DNA of 6,092 nt from JBDKTH01 sp964558295. Lineage in GTDB: Bacteria; Planctomycetota; Planctomycetia; Pirellulales; Thermoguttaceae. Made by a program: the position numbers and the translations under genes. The DNA lies in NCBI GenBank assembly GCA_964558295.1, contig CAZLDQ010000284.1, positions 1 through 6,092 of the forward strand, read 5' to 3'. Positions 1-5,824 of this stretch are shown in pieces (within the stretch, counting starts at the first letter, position 1; each line of letters opens with the position of its first letter). The notes below the pieces were generated by a model. The model saw only the letters and a program-made list of their open reading frames with translations. It ran no database searches and was not told where the DNA came from.

Positions 1-186
1 ACGCACGGTGGTGTGACAGGGACAGCCCGCGAGGGCTTACCTATGTCGATTGCGCCCACCGGACTGTCTTGGAAGCTTGCTAGCACTTCCCTGAAAGGGT
101 AGGATTGTCAGGAACGAGTCGGGTGACTCGTCATACGGACCTTCCGCCGCTACCGGAAGGTCGATCGTCGCGGCGGGGCTTTTTGA
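1..186 (+). other. Stem-loop-rich leading region, possibly the 3' part of an RNA gene entering from the left edge
   Basis: I recognise no known family here, but the stretch contains more perfect stems than expected by chance. Bases 6-11 pair with 56-61. Nested inside, 15-18 pair with 44-47, 19-20 with 40-41, and 24-28 with 33-37 around a GCGA (GNRA-type) tetraloop. Further hairpins are 71-75/86-90, 114-120/125-131 (7 bp, GGGT loop) and 138-146/154-162 (9 bp). A terminator-like stem and T run close the region. This could be the end of a structured RNA gene or leader whose 5' part lies outside the window. The alternative is the tail of a protein gene: frame 1 is open from base 1 to a TAG at 100-102, with a 33-residue translation I do not recognise. 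I favour RNA weakly, because the stems span that frame and continue past its stop. Confidence 0.35.
144..184 (+). terminator. Intrinsic terminator candidate
   Basis: CCGCCGC at 144-150 pairs with GCGGCGG at 170-176, followed by GGC and five T (180-184). A small inner stem, ACC/GGT around a GGAA loop (152-161), can form inside it. The 5' arm overlaps a competing 9-bp hairpin (138-146/154-162), so the two folds exclude each other in part. It would end a transcript arriving from the left. The loop is larger than in a textbook terminator. Confidence 0.45.
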
Positions 187-197
187 GGGCCTCGCAC

Positions 198-203
198 TAC
201 AAT
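198..203 (+). promoter_or_regulatory. Possible -10 box for the rod-shaped RNA
   Basis: TACAAT at 198-203 matches the sigma-70 -10 consensus at five of six positions. It would place a transcription start near 210, just before the folded RNA. No convincing -35 hexamer lies 16-18 bases upstream, where the terminator-like GGGGCT and T run sit. Support therefore rests on the -10 match and its position. Confidence 0.3.
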
Positions 204-209
204 CGGATG

Positions 210-386
210 ACTTGCGAAAGTCAGTTCTGCTTTCACAGAAACCGCCAACCTGGGCCCTCGGGTCCTTGATTTACAGGAAGCAGCGCTGGACTGGCGCTCT
301 CTGCATGGGAGCGCCGGCCATGTGCTGTTCCTGTAGCCCCTTGGCGGGGGTCTGTGAAGCAGCCGTGGTTCGGCGCTCCCTTTTTT
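210..386 (+). ncRNA. Rod-shaped structured RNA, 6S RNA-like candidate
   Basis: Hand folding gives one long hairpin. Bases 227-239 pair with 351-362 (12 bp, one bulged T). An AA/GGG internal loop follows, then 242-248 with 341-347 (7 bp). After an asymmetric bubble (249-271 opposite 336-340), 272-286 pair with 322-335 (about 14 bp, one bulged G and one wobble). The tip is 287-299 with 309-320 around a 9-base loop. A short GCCG/CGGC hairpin (362-374), three C and six T (381-386) follow, consistent with intrinsic termination. 6S RNA, which binds RNA polymerase holoenzyme, is typically a rod of about 180 nt with a central bubble, so length and shape fit. The bubble segment also carries a GGGCC, CC-TGA, ATTT-A pattern that resembles the E. 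coli 6S bubble strand as I remember it. The 5' end is a guess from the -10 box. Alternatives are a lineage-specific RNA or a leader of the small gene at 485. Open frames across this stretch are probably accidental. Confidence 0.5.
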
Positions 387-484
387 GTTGCGCCCGCCAC
401 TGACGGGAGTGAATGATACGCACTCGTTATCGGGTACCTCATGCGATGGTTTCCACCCATCCAACTATGAAAGGGGCATCCCTC

Positions 485-691
485 ATGTCCAGTCTTTTCC
501 AGGCAGCCGAGGGGCCCGTGCAGGGCGTCTGTTTTCGCGACCGGTACGGCCGACTCTATCCCACCACCACCGTGTGGCGCACCGACTCGGAAGCCCGGGC
601 ACGCTGCGAAGCCCTCGCCTGGCAGTGCGTGCCACGCCAGAAACGCGAAGGCGGCGAGGTGGTGGTCATTCGGGTCGTGGAGGCTGATTAG
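485..691 (+). CDS. Small hypothetical protein (68 aa)
   Basis: I do not recognise a family. The 68-residue product begins MSSLFQAAEG and ends VVVIRVVEAD. It is soluble-looking, with no signal peptide or membrane segment and many charged residues (a run of Arg and Glu around a single EALAWQC stretch). The start at 485 is preferred over in-frame ATGs at 413 and 467 because AAAGGGG at 470-476 sits 8 bases before it, a good Shine-Dalgarno site; the earlier ATGs have none. The stop is TAG at 689-691. It lies about 100 bases downstream of the T run of the rod-shaped RNA on the same strand and has no coding neighbour within 500 bases. The RBS and GC-rich codon use argue for a real gene, but its small size leaves doubt. 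Confidence 0.55.
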   Translation: MSSLFQAAEGPVQGVCFRDRYGRLYPTTTVWRTDSEARARCEALAWQCVPRQKREGGEVVVIRVVEAD

Positions 692-1223
692 AGAGCGGAG
701 AGCAGCTGGGGACTGGGGGGCCATGCCGCGTCTTCCCGGTTGGCAAACCCGTCCATTTCCAAAAGAGCTAAGCCATCAGAAGTTGTAGAAAGTGTAAGGC
801 AGGAAAAAGGGGAAACGGGGTAAATGGGAAAGGAGAAATTGGATATCTGTTGATGTCCGCGGTTGACGATGAATTCCGATCTTTGTCTTTCCCTTTTCCC
901 ATCTTTCCCCTTTTTTCTTCTCTTACACTTACTGCAATTCGCTGAAGAGATACAGAAATTCAGCTAGAAATTGGGCCAGGCGATCGGCTACGCTCTCGGG
1001 TGTGGGCCTCACCAGGCCTCAATTGCTCTTTGGCAATTCGGACCTCTGGGAAACGGGAGTTGCAGCAGCGTACCTGCTCAGGCCGTTACCGCTTCAGTCG
1101 TGCAATCGTTTCCCCCTGGAGAATTTTTCCCCGAACCGATTGCCAGCTTCGTTGACGAAAGGATCGCTTCTCACATCGAGAGAGGGCTGAAGCGGGCTTG
1201 CCTCTTCGCGTCTTCCCGTCGCG
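692..1223. other. Gene-free spacer between the small gene and the EpsI gene
   Basis: No open frame here has a plausible start, ribosome binding site or recognisable product. The spacer separates the plus-strand small gene from the 3' end of the minus-strand block. It holds the inverted repeat at 781-939 and a 6-bp hairpin AATTGC/GCAATT at 1021-1038, of no clear role. The sequence just beyond the EpsI stop (1170-1223) has only weak stems and no T run on the minus strand, so I cannot place a terminator for the block. Confidence 0.6.
781..939. repeat. Imperfect inverted repeat of about 160 bp with purine/pyrimidine arms
   Basis: The left arm (about 781-835) and the reverse complement of the right arm (about 885-939) align over roughly 50 bases. 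The outer part is best: AAGTGTAAG at 790-798 is matched exactly by CTTACACTT at 922-930. Inside it, the purine-rich blocks GGAAAAAGGGGAAA and ATGGGAAA face pyrimidine-rich counterparts, with a gap of about 8 bases in one arm. A loop of about 45-50 bases joins the arms. It could be a degenerate MITE-like element or a long transcribed hairpin. No clear target-site duplication is seen at the ends and no transposase is present. Confidence 0.6.
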
Positions 1224-1907
1224 TTACGGCTTGGCCGTTGCCCCCTGCGGGTAGAGCACCTGCTCGACTGCCGGCAAAAACTGGCTGGCAAATGCCAGGC
1301 TGGGGCACTCGTGGATCGGCTCCTCCGGGGGGGCGATGCTGATCAGGTAGAGCTTGTTGAGCGCCTGCCGGCCGCCGAACCGCAGGCGCGGCCATTCGGG
1401 CGACTCCCAGCCGGTGCCCGCATTCCAGGCCCAAAACAGACGCAACCGCTGGGTGCCGTCGAGGGTCGACTTGGTGAAGACGGCCGTGGTGAACTCGATC
1501 TGGTGGTCGCCCACACGGAACGGAAACTGTTGCGTCTTCCCTTCCATCAAGAATCCGGCGCCTGGGTAGCAGGCGTCCGGAGTGTGGATCGACACATCGC
1601 GGGACATGCCGCAGATCATGTAGACCGAGACCGTCTGCCCGGTACGGGGATTGGTGAACGTGGCCGACAGATGCCCCTTGGCCCCGGCCATCTCCAGTTC
1701 CCGCCGGCTGGTCTGCTCCTCATGACGTTCCCCCACCCAATCCCCGACCGTCAGAGGGATCTTCTCGTACGCCGCCGCTAGACTGTTCAACTCCTCCGAC
1801 GTCGTATCCTCCCACCGCTGCGTCCATCGCCCTTGCAAAACTGACGTCAATAGGATCAGCACCAGAGCGGTGCTTGCGGGCAGGAGCAGGGAGCGGTGGC
1901 GTTGCAT
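1224..1907 (-). CDS. Exosortase-associated EpsI family protein (DUF3485), 227 aa
   Basis: EpsI-family proteins accompany exosortases, as separate proteins or as fused C-terminal domains; their biochemical role is not established. The N-terminus has a single membrane segment (about residues 8-25) that probably anchors the protein, with the rest extracytoplasmic. Family hallmarks are IPLTVGDWVGE (50-60) and the conserved block IHTPDACYPGAGF (107-119) with Cys113 in the HxPxxCYxxxGF motif. An aromatic strand region follows (RLRLFWAWNAGTGW, 154-167). Length fits a stand-alone member. The ATG at 1907 gives the membrane segment a normal distance from the N-terminus, but no Shine-Dalgarno site is visible in front of it. 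It is the last gene of the minus-strand block, 164 bp after the kinase gene, and probably works with the exosortase encoded upstream. Family assignment is firm; co-transcription is inferred. Confidence 0.87.
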   Translation of the reverse strand: MQRHRSLLLPASTALVLILLTSVLQGRWTQRWEDTTSEELNSLAAAYEKIPLTVGDWVGERHEEQTSRRELEMAGAKGHLSATFTNPRTGQTVSVYMICGMSRDVSIHTPDACYPGAGFLMEGKTQQFPFRVGDHQIEFTTAVFTKSTLDGTQRLRLFWAWNAGTGWESPEWPRLRFGGRQALNKLYLISIAPPEEPIHECPSLAFASQFLPAVEQVLYPQGATAKP

Positions 1908-1994
1908 GGCAAGGAAAAGGGGCTGGGGACTCGGGACTCTGAGAAAGCCTCGTCTGTCTCGCGGATAGCGGAAGTCGGAATTAGTGAGTCATAA

Positions 1995-2015
1995 CTTGCC
2001 CCACAGCTTGCCCCA
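1995..2015. repeat. Short direct repeat CTTGCCCCA
   Basis: The 9-mer CTTGCCCCA occurs at 1995-2003 and again at 2007-2015 with three bases between, giving a 12-bp period. It lies in the spacer between the kinase and EpsI genes. It could be a leftover of local slippage; I see no regulatory meaning. Confidence 0.5.
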
Positions 2016-2030
2016 GGCGACAACCTCTCC

Positions 2031-2072
2031 TGCGTACTGCGTACTGCGTACTGCGTACTGCGTACTGCGTAC
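2031..2072. repeat. Six-copy heptanucleotide tandem repeat (TGCGTAC)
   Basis: Six perfect copies of TGCGTAC (GTACGCA on the minus strand) run from 2031 to 2072. The array abuts the kinase gene: the last base of its TAG stop (2074-2072) is the first base of the array on the minus strand. A perfect array implies recent slippage or active maintenance. A change in copy number would alter only the 3' spacer, not the kinase reading frame. Confidence 0.95.
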
Positions 2073-4378
2073 TACACCGTCGTCGCTTCCGTCTCAATCG
2101 TATACGGCCGATAATAAGCCCGATAGTACTTGCCGAAACTGACGCCGTTGACTACGGCGCCCAACAGGCGCAGGTCGACCGACTGGAGCCGCTGGCAGGC
2201 CTCGAAGACGCGGTGTACTCGGCTCACGTCGCGGAGGATCGAGAGGATCACCGCGTCGGCGTATTGGCCGAACAGCAGGGCGTCGGCGTCGGTCAAGATC
2301 GGGCCGGAGTCGATGACGACGAAGTCGAAGTCTTCGCGGATCTGGGCGAAAGTCTGGTGCAGACCGCCGCGGGCGAGCGACTGGATGGCGTCCAAGTCGC
2401 AGAGGCCGGCCGGGGCCAGCCACAGCCCGGGAACGCGCGTCGGCCGAATGACCTGGTCGAGCGAGGCGTTGCCGCGGAGGACTTCGGCCAGGCCCGGCTC
2501 GACGGGCAGCTCAAACAGCCGATGCGCGGCCGGGCGGCGTAGGTCGCCGTCGATGAGCAGGGTGCGCCGGCCGGAGCGGGCGAGGCTGGCCGCCAATTGG
2601 CTGGAAAGGGTCGTTTTGCCTTCCTTTTCCAGGGCGCTAGTGATCATCACCACGCGGAGCGACTCGGTGTTGGCCCGGTGCAACAGCGAGGTGCGGATAT
2701 TGTCGATCGACTCGATGAGCATGTTTTGCAGACCGCCGGGAATCCCACCGAGGATGCCGCCGTGCCAACCGCGGCCGGAGATGATCGGCAGGTCGCCCAT
2801 CACCTGAACGCCCAGGCCGTAGGTGACTTCAGCCGGCGAGTTGACGCGGCGCGAGAGGAAGTCGACCACCGTGACGCCGGCAACGGCCAGGGCGAACGCC
2901 GCAACGCCGGCCGCAGCTGTCTTGCGATACTTGCTCTGGATGTTGCTCGACTGCGGCAGGGTGGCCTGTTCCAACACCTCGACCCGGGAGCCCGCCTGCA
3001 GCTCGATTTCCCGTTGTTCCAGTTCGTCGCCCATGCTGTAGGTGATCTTCTTGAGCCGGTCCAACTCGGCTTTGCGTGCTTCGAGATCGGCCGAGTAGGC
3101 CCCGAGTTTTTCGGCTTCCTTGGCCGATTCTTTGAAGTGGCCCATGGCGACTTCCAGCTCTTGTTCGAGCACGGCCTTTTCCAGTTCCACTTGCTCGATC
3201 TGCTGGGCGATCAGTTCCGCTTGGGTGGGCGGGGCGAGGGCCAAACCCTGGTCGATTTGGGTTTTGATCGTTTCGGCCAGTTTGGGACGCAGCTCTTCTT
3301 TCCGTTTTTTGAGCGCTTGCTTCATCGTCTCGATCCGCTCCTGGATGCGGACGACGCTCGGCGCCTTGTTGCCCCCTTTGGCCCGCAGGGCTTCTTCGAA
3401 GACGAGCATCTCAAGTTGGGCGATTTCGTTATTGGTCTGGACGATCGTTGGATCCTGGGCCAGGGCCATCTCGACCATGCGGTCGGCCAGTTTGCCTTTG
3501 TCCTGGGTCAAATCGGCGCCCTTGTCGTCGGTGCCTAATCGGGCCTTGAGGATGCTCAGCCGTCGCTCCATCCCGCCGAGTTGGCGGCGCAGGTCGTTGC
3601 CCCGCATGCGATGGTCGGCCAGGCTGTCGAGGGCATGGATCTCCTTTTGCCGGGCAGCGAACGAGTCGCTGGCATTGGTTTGGTTGGCCAGTTCCTGGTA
3701 GAGATACGTCTTCTTCTTGATCTGTTCGAGGTTCTGCTGGTAGCGTTGTTCGAGAAGCCGCTTACGGCGCGTGTGGCTTTCCTCATCGCGGGTGACGACT
3801 TCATCCATGTAGGCATCTTTGACCGCATTGACAATGGTCACCACCTCCTTGGGATCCGTGCCACTCATGGCGATTTCAAGGATCTCGGTGTTGCCGGGAA
3901 AACTGACGCTGAGCTGCTTCCGGAGCCAGGTAACCGGATCCACTTCGGCGCGGATCGAGGGCAACTGGGCCACGCCCGGCTTGCGCAAGGCCGCATTGAG
4001 TACGAGGTTGCTGGTGATCAAGGTGGCCTGGGCACGGCGCTGACTGAGGAACTCGTCGCCACTCGGCTTGTTGAACATGATGTGCGGCCGCCGTTCGGCT
4101 ACCCGGAGCCAAGCAGCCGCTGAGTAGGTGACGGGGATCAAAAGCAGGGCTAAGCCCACGGCAATCCCCGCACTCAACAGTCCCAGGCCCAAGGCCCAGC
4201 CCCAGCGACGCCGCAAGGCATACAGCAGGTCAATCGGTCGGGGGGGGTAGGAGAGGATCTCCGGACGCGACGGCTGAGCCATCAACGGCTTGCCGTTGGC
4301 CATCGGCAACAAGGTCCCCTGACGAACCGCGTCGGAGAAGGATTTCCCGTCGGAATTATTCTCAGAGTGTGAAACCAC
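2072..4378 (-). CDS. Wzz-type chain-length regulator fused to a BY-kinase (polysaccharide biosynthesis tyrosine autokinase), 768 aa
   Basis: This inner-membrane polysaccharide co-polymerase with a cytoplasmic tyrosine autokinase is predicted to control chain length and export of an exopolysaccharide. The Wzz part has a first membrane segment (about 58-82), a long extracytoplasmic region that looks largely coiled coil (about 195-465), and a second membrane segment (about 487-507). The kinase part has Walker A SALEKEGKTT (581-590, Lys588), Walker A' LLIDGD (607-612, Asp610 and Asp612) and Walker B FVVID (686-690). A tyrosine cluster follows at 751, 752, 755, 756 and 759 near the C-terminus, the usual autophosphorylation site. 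Two departures from the family: the Walker B tail reads DSGP rather than the usual D-x-P-P, and the EX2RX2R motif appears as E556, D559, R562. The GTG start at 4378 is supported by GAGGT six bases upstream. It lies 226 bp after the exosortase gene and before the EpsI gene on the same strand. The 768-residue length suits a fused co-polymerase and kinase. Confidence 0.93.
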   Translation of the reverse strand: MVSHSENNSDGKSFSDAVRQGTLLPMANGKPLMAQPSRPEILSYPPRPIDLLYALRRRWGWALGLGLLSAGIAVGLALLLIPVTYSAAAWLRVAERRPHIMFNKPSGDEFLSQRRAQATLITSNLVLNAALRKPGVAQLPSIRAEVDPVTWLRKQLSVSFPGNTEILEIAMSGTDPKEVVTIVNAVKDAYMDEVVTRDEESHTRRKRLLEQRYQQNLEQIKKKTYLYQELANQTNASDSFAARQKEIHALDSLADHRMRGNDLRRQLGGMERRLSILKARLGTDDKGADLTQDKGKLADRMVEMALAQDPTIVQTNNEIAQLEMLVFEEALRAKGGNKAPSVVRIQERIETMKQALKKRKEELRPKLAETIKTQIDQGLALAPPTQAELIAQQIEQVELEKAVLEQELEVAMGHFKESAKEAEKLGAYSADLEARKAELDRLKKITYSMGDELEQREIELQAGSRVEVLEQATLPQSSNIQSKYRKTAAAGVAAFALAVAGVTVVDFLSRRVNSPAEVTYGLGVQVMGDLPIISGRGWHGGILGGIPGGLQNMLIESIDNIRTSLLHRANTESLRVVMITSALEKEGKTTLSSQLAASLARSGRRTLLIDGDLRRPAAHRLFELPVEPGLAEVLRGNASLDQVIRPTRVPGLWLAPAGLCDLDAIQSLARGGLHQTFAQIREDFDFVVIDSGPILTDADALLFGQYADAVILSILRDVSRVHRVFEACQRLQSVDLRLLGAVVNGVSFGKYYRAYYRPYTIETEATTV

Positions 4379-4604
4379 GAAAGTACCTCATGCAACAGAC
4401 TGCGAATGGTCCATCACGTTGGCGGGGGACCGCTAAACCTTCATCCTGATCGCAACTGCCAAGCCGGTCAACAGGCGGAGACGGATTCTTGGGCCCAAAG
4501 TTGTTGCCATGGCACGACTTTCCGCCAAAAACCCTCCGGTCTCGCCGATCGGCAAGGTGTCGTTTGGCATCATGGTTTCCCAAACCGTGGTGAGTTTTCG
4601 CAAC
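4379..4604 (-). other. Spacer between the exosortase and kinase genes
   Basis: This 226-bp spacer has no convincing gene. On the minus strand it carries a 5-bp hairpin GGTTT/AAACC with a three-base loop (4586-4574) just after the exosortase stop. Next is the palindrome GCCGATCGGC (4553-4544), followed by a CCGG, AGGG and T5 stretch (about 4540-4526). The latter could be a weak terminator or attenuator (stem TCGG/CCGG, one wobble), but the stem is only 4 bp. A 25-codon frame beginning with ATG at 4510 is not supported by a good ribosome binding site. The length suggests the kinase gene may have its own promoter; I could not place one. Confidence 0.35.
4385..4389 (-). promoter_or_regulatory. 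Ribosome binding site fixing the GTG start of the kinase gene
   Basis: GAGGT on the minus strand ends six bases before the GTG at 4378. It decides for the GTG start over the in-frame ATG codons for Met26 and Met33, which lack such a site. Confidence 0.7.
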
Positions 4605-5729
4605 TTACTGCCACCGGCCGACCATGGGCACGGGAACCGTGTCGTCGACCTCATAAAAGAGGTGCGAGAGGATCACCAATTCGAGCCATAAAAGGCCCAA
4701 GGCCATGGGCATCATCATGTAGCCGGCCCAGTCGTGGAACACCCGTTCGGCCAGCTCGCTGCTGGCCACACGGTAAAGGATTCCCGTCACGGTGATCCGG
4801 GCCACGTTGACCGTCAGGGCGATCGGTACGGCACTCAACAGGATCACCAGGTTTTCCCACCAAGTCCGCTTCACCAAAAGGACGATGGCGACGGAGAGGG
4901 CCAGGAAAATCGTTGTCATGCGCAAGCCGGCGCACTGGTCGACCACGCCGAGTTGCAGTTCCTCGATAAAAATCCGGTTGCCGCCGTCGTTGTAGGCCTC
5001 AACCCCCAAGGTCTGCAGGGCAAAAGTGCTCACGTCGGTGGCCAACGACTGGAGCGGAGCCAAAATGGCCCGTTCGATCGTCCAGGGCAGCGGGAACATG
5101 AAGATCAGAAACAACGCTGCCGGCCCAGCCCAGCGGAACAACCGCCAGCCGCCGACCAGGAGGATCACCCCGGCCGCGCACGGCACAAAGGTGTACATGT
5201 CGGGAATATCGAGGCCGATATGGGCGCAGGCCAGACGCGAGCCGAGCCCAACGGCCAACAGACCGACGCCACCCCACCGCTGCCAGCCCGGAGTCTCCTT
5301 GGCCGGTTGGTTTTGGGTCCAGATCACCACGGCGGCAACGCCCAGGACTAGGATTCCGGCCGCAAACGCAAGGGGCACAACGTGTTGCTGGAAGAAGCCC
5401 AAGACGCCTGGAGCGAGTGAGGCCGGTAGGAGCCAGTGGAGCCCGGCGGCAGTACCCAGCAGCCCACCAGCAGCGAGGAGAGTCTTTTTTTCCTGCTCAT
5501 TTTCTGCCCACGCCGCATCGGCGGCCCCCTTGCGCCGCAGCCACAAGAGGAGGACCGTAAACAGGGGCACCAAGAATCCGTGCGAATACTGCGGGCCTTG
5601 CCAGTAGACAGCCGTTTCGGTCAACGAGTTCCAGTAGCTCCAGAGGAGGGCGACTAGGAGCAGGGCCAAGGTGAGCCATGTGATCCGCATGTTTGCCGTC
5701 GTGGGGGCGGAAACCGTTGCGTTTGTCAT
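4605..5729 (-). CDS. Exosortase family protein, 374 aa
   Basis: Exosortases are polytopic inner-membrane cysteine enzymes that recognise C-terminal sorting tails (PEP-CTERM-like: short motif, membrane helix, basic end) and are thought to cleave and attach the protein during surface export. All three expected catalytic residues are visible: Cys266 in VVDQCAGLR (263-270), Arg311 in NVARI (308-312) and His332 in ERVFHDWAG. The early family signature SHGFLVPL is at 49-56. The protein has about eight or more hydrophobic segments, for example near 15-35, 84-104, 115-137, 178-195, 200-213, 268-286, 291-316 and 333-358. The active-site motif reads CAGLR where many relatives have CSGLR. There is no fused EpsI domain; that function is encoded separately at 1224-1907. 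The ATG at 5729 has GAGGT eight bases upstream, preferred over Met14. A planctomycete-specific exosortase subtype is likely, but I cannot name it from sequence alone. No sorting substrate is encoded in the window. Confidence 0.94.
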   Translation of the reverse strand: MTNATVSAPTTANMRITWLTLALLLVALLWSYWNSLTETAVYWQGPQYSHGFLVPLFTVLLLWLRRKGAADAAWAENEQEKKTLLAAGGLLGTAAGLHWLLPASLAPGVLGFFQQHVVPLAFAAGILVLGVAAVVIWTQNQPAKETPGWQRWGGVGLLAVGLGSRLACAHIGLDIPDMYTFVPCAAGVILLVGGWRLFRWAGPAALFLIFMFPLPWTIERAILAPLQSLATDVSTFALQTLGVEAYNDGGNRIFIEELQLGVVDQCAGLRMTTIFLALSVAIVLLVKRTWWENLVILLSAVPIALTVNVARITVTGILYRVASSELAERVFHDWAGYMMMPMALGLLWLELVILSHLFYEVDDTVPVPMVGRWQ

Positions 5730-5737
5730 ACGTCAAC

Positions 5738-5742
5738 ACCTC
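5738..5742 (-). promoter_or_regulatory. Ribosome binding site of the exosortase gene
   Basis: GAGGT on the minus strand lies eight bases before the ATG at 5729. It supports that start over the downstream in-frame Met14 codon at 5690, which has no comparable site. Confidence 0.65.
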
Positions 5743-5779
5743 AAGCCTGGAACGGAAGGCGATTTCAGCTAAAACCACG

Positions 5780-5806
5780 ATAATCAGCCATGTCAAAGAC
5801 TGTCAA
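5780..5806 (-). promoter_or_regulatory. Promoter candidate for the exosortase block, with two TTGACA boxes
   Basis: On the minus strand TTGACA occurs twice, at 5806-5801 and 5796-5791, exactly 10 bp apart. Downstream, GATTAT (5785-5780) is the best -10-like hexamer, but it is only 15 bases from the first box. With 17-base spacers the hexamers are poor (TTATCG and TTTAGC). A start here would give a leader of about 45 bases. The -35 boxes are perfect matches to consensus, the -10 is weak. The repeat could equally be an operator on one face of the helix. Confidence 0.35.
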
Positions 5807-5824
5807 CCAGATTGCCCCTTGTTG

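Noticed and set aside
212..403. Plus-strand open frame across the rod-shaped RNA
   Set aside because: It coincides with the helices of the folded RNA, has no Shine-Dalgarno site and gives a low-complexity product.
233..724. Minus-strand open frames opposite the small gene and the RNA
   Set aside because: They are antisense to a better-supported gene and RNA, with no recognisable product and no good start site.
728..1218. Repeated CGCGTCTTCCCG at about 727-738 and 1207-1218
   Set aside because: A 12-base match without similarity in the flanks; likely chance in GC-rich sequence.
971..1342. Plus-strand open frame overlapping the 3' end of the EpsI gene
   Set aside because: It has no ribosome binding site or recognisable domain, and its 3' third is antisense to a confidently assigned gene.
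2597..3538. Long plus-strand frame of 313 codons opposite the kinase gene
   Set aside because: Long antisense frames are expected opposite GC-rich coding sequence; its composition mirrors the coiled-coil codons and the minus-strand protein has clear domains.
4433..4510. A 25-codon minus-strand frame between the exosortase and kinase genes, cationic and hydrophobic
   Set aside because: Too short, with no well-spaced Shine-Dalgarno site and no family resemblance.
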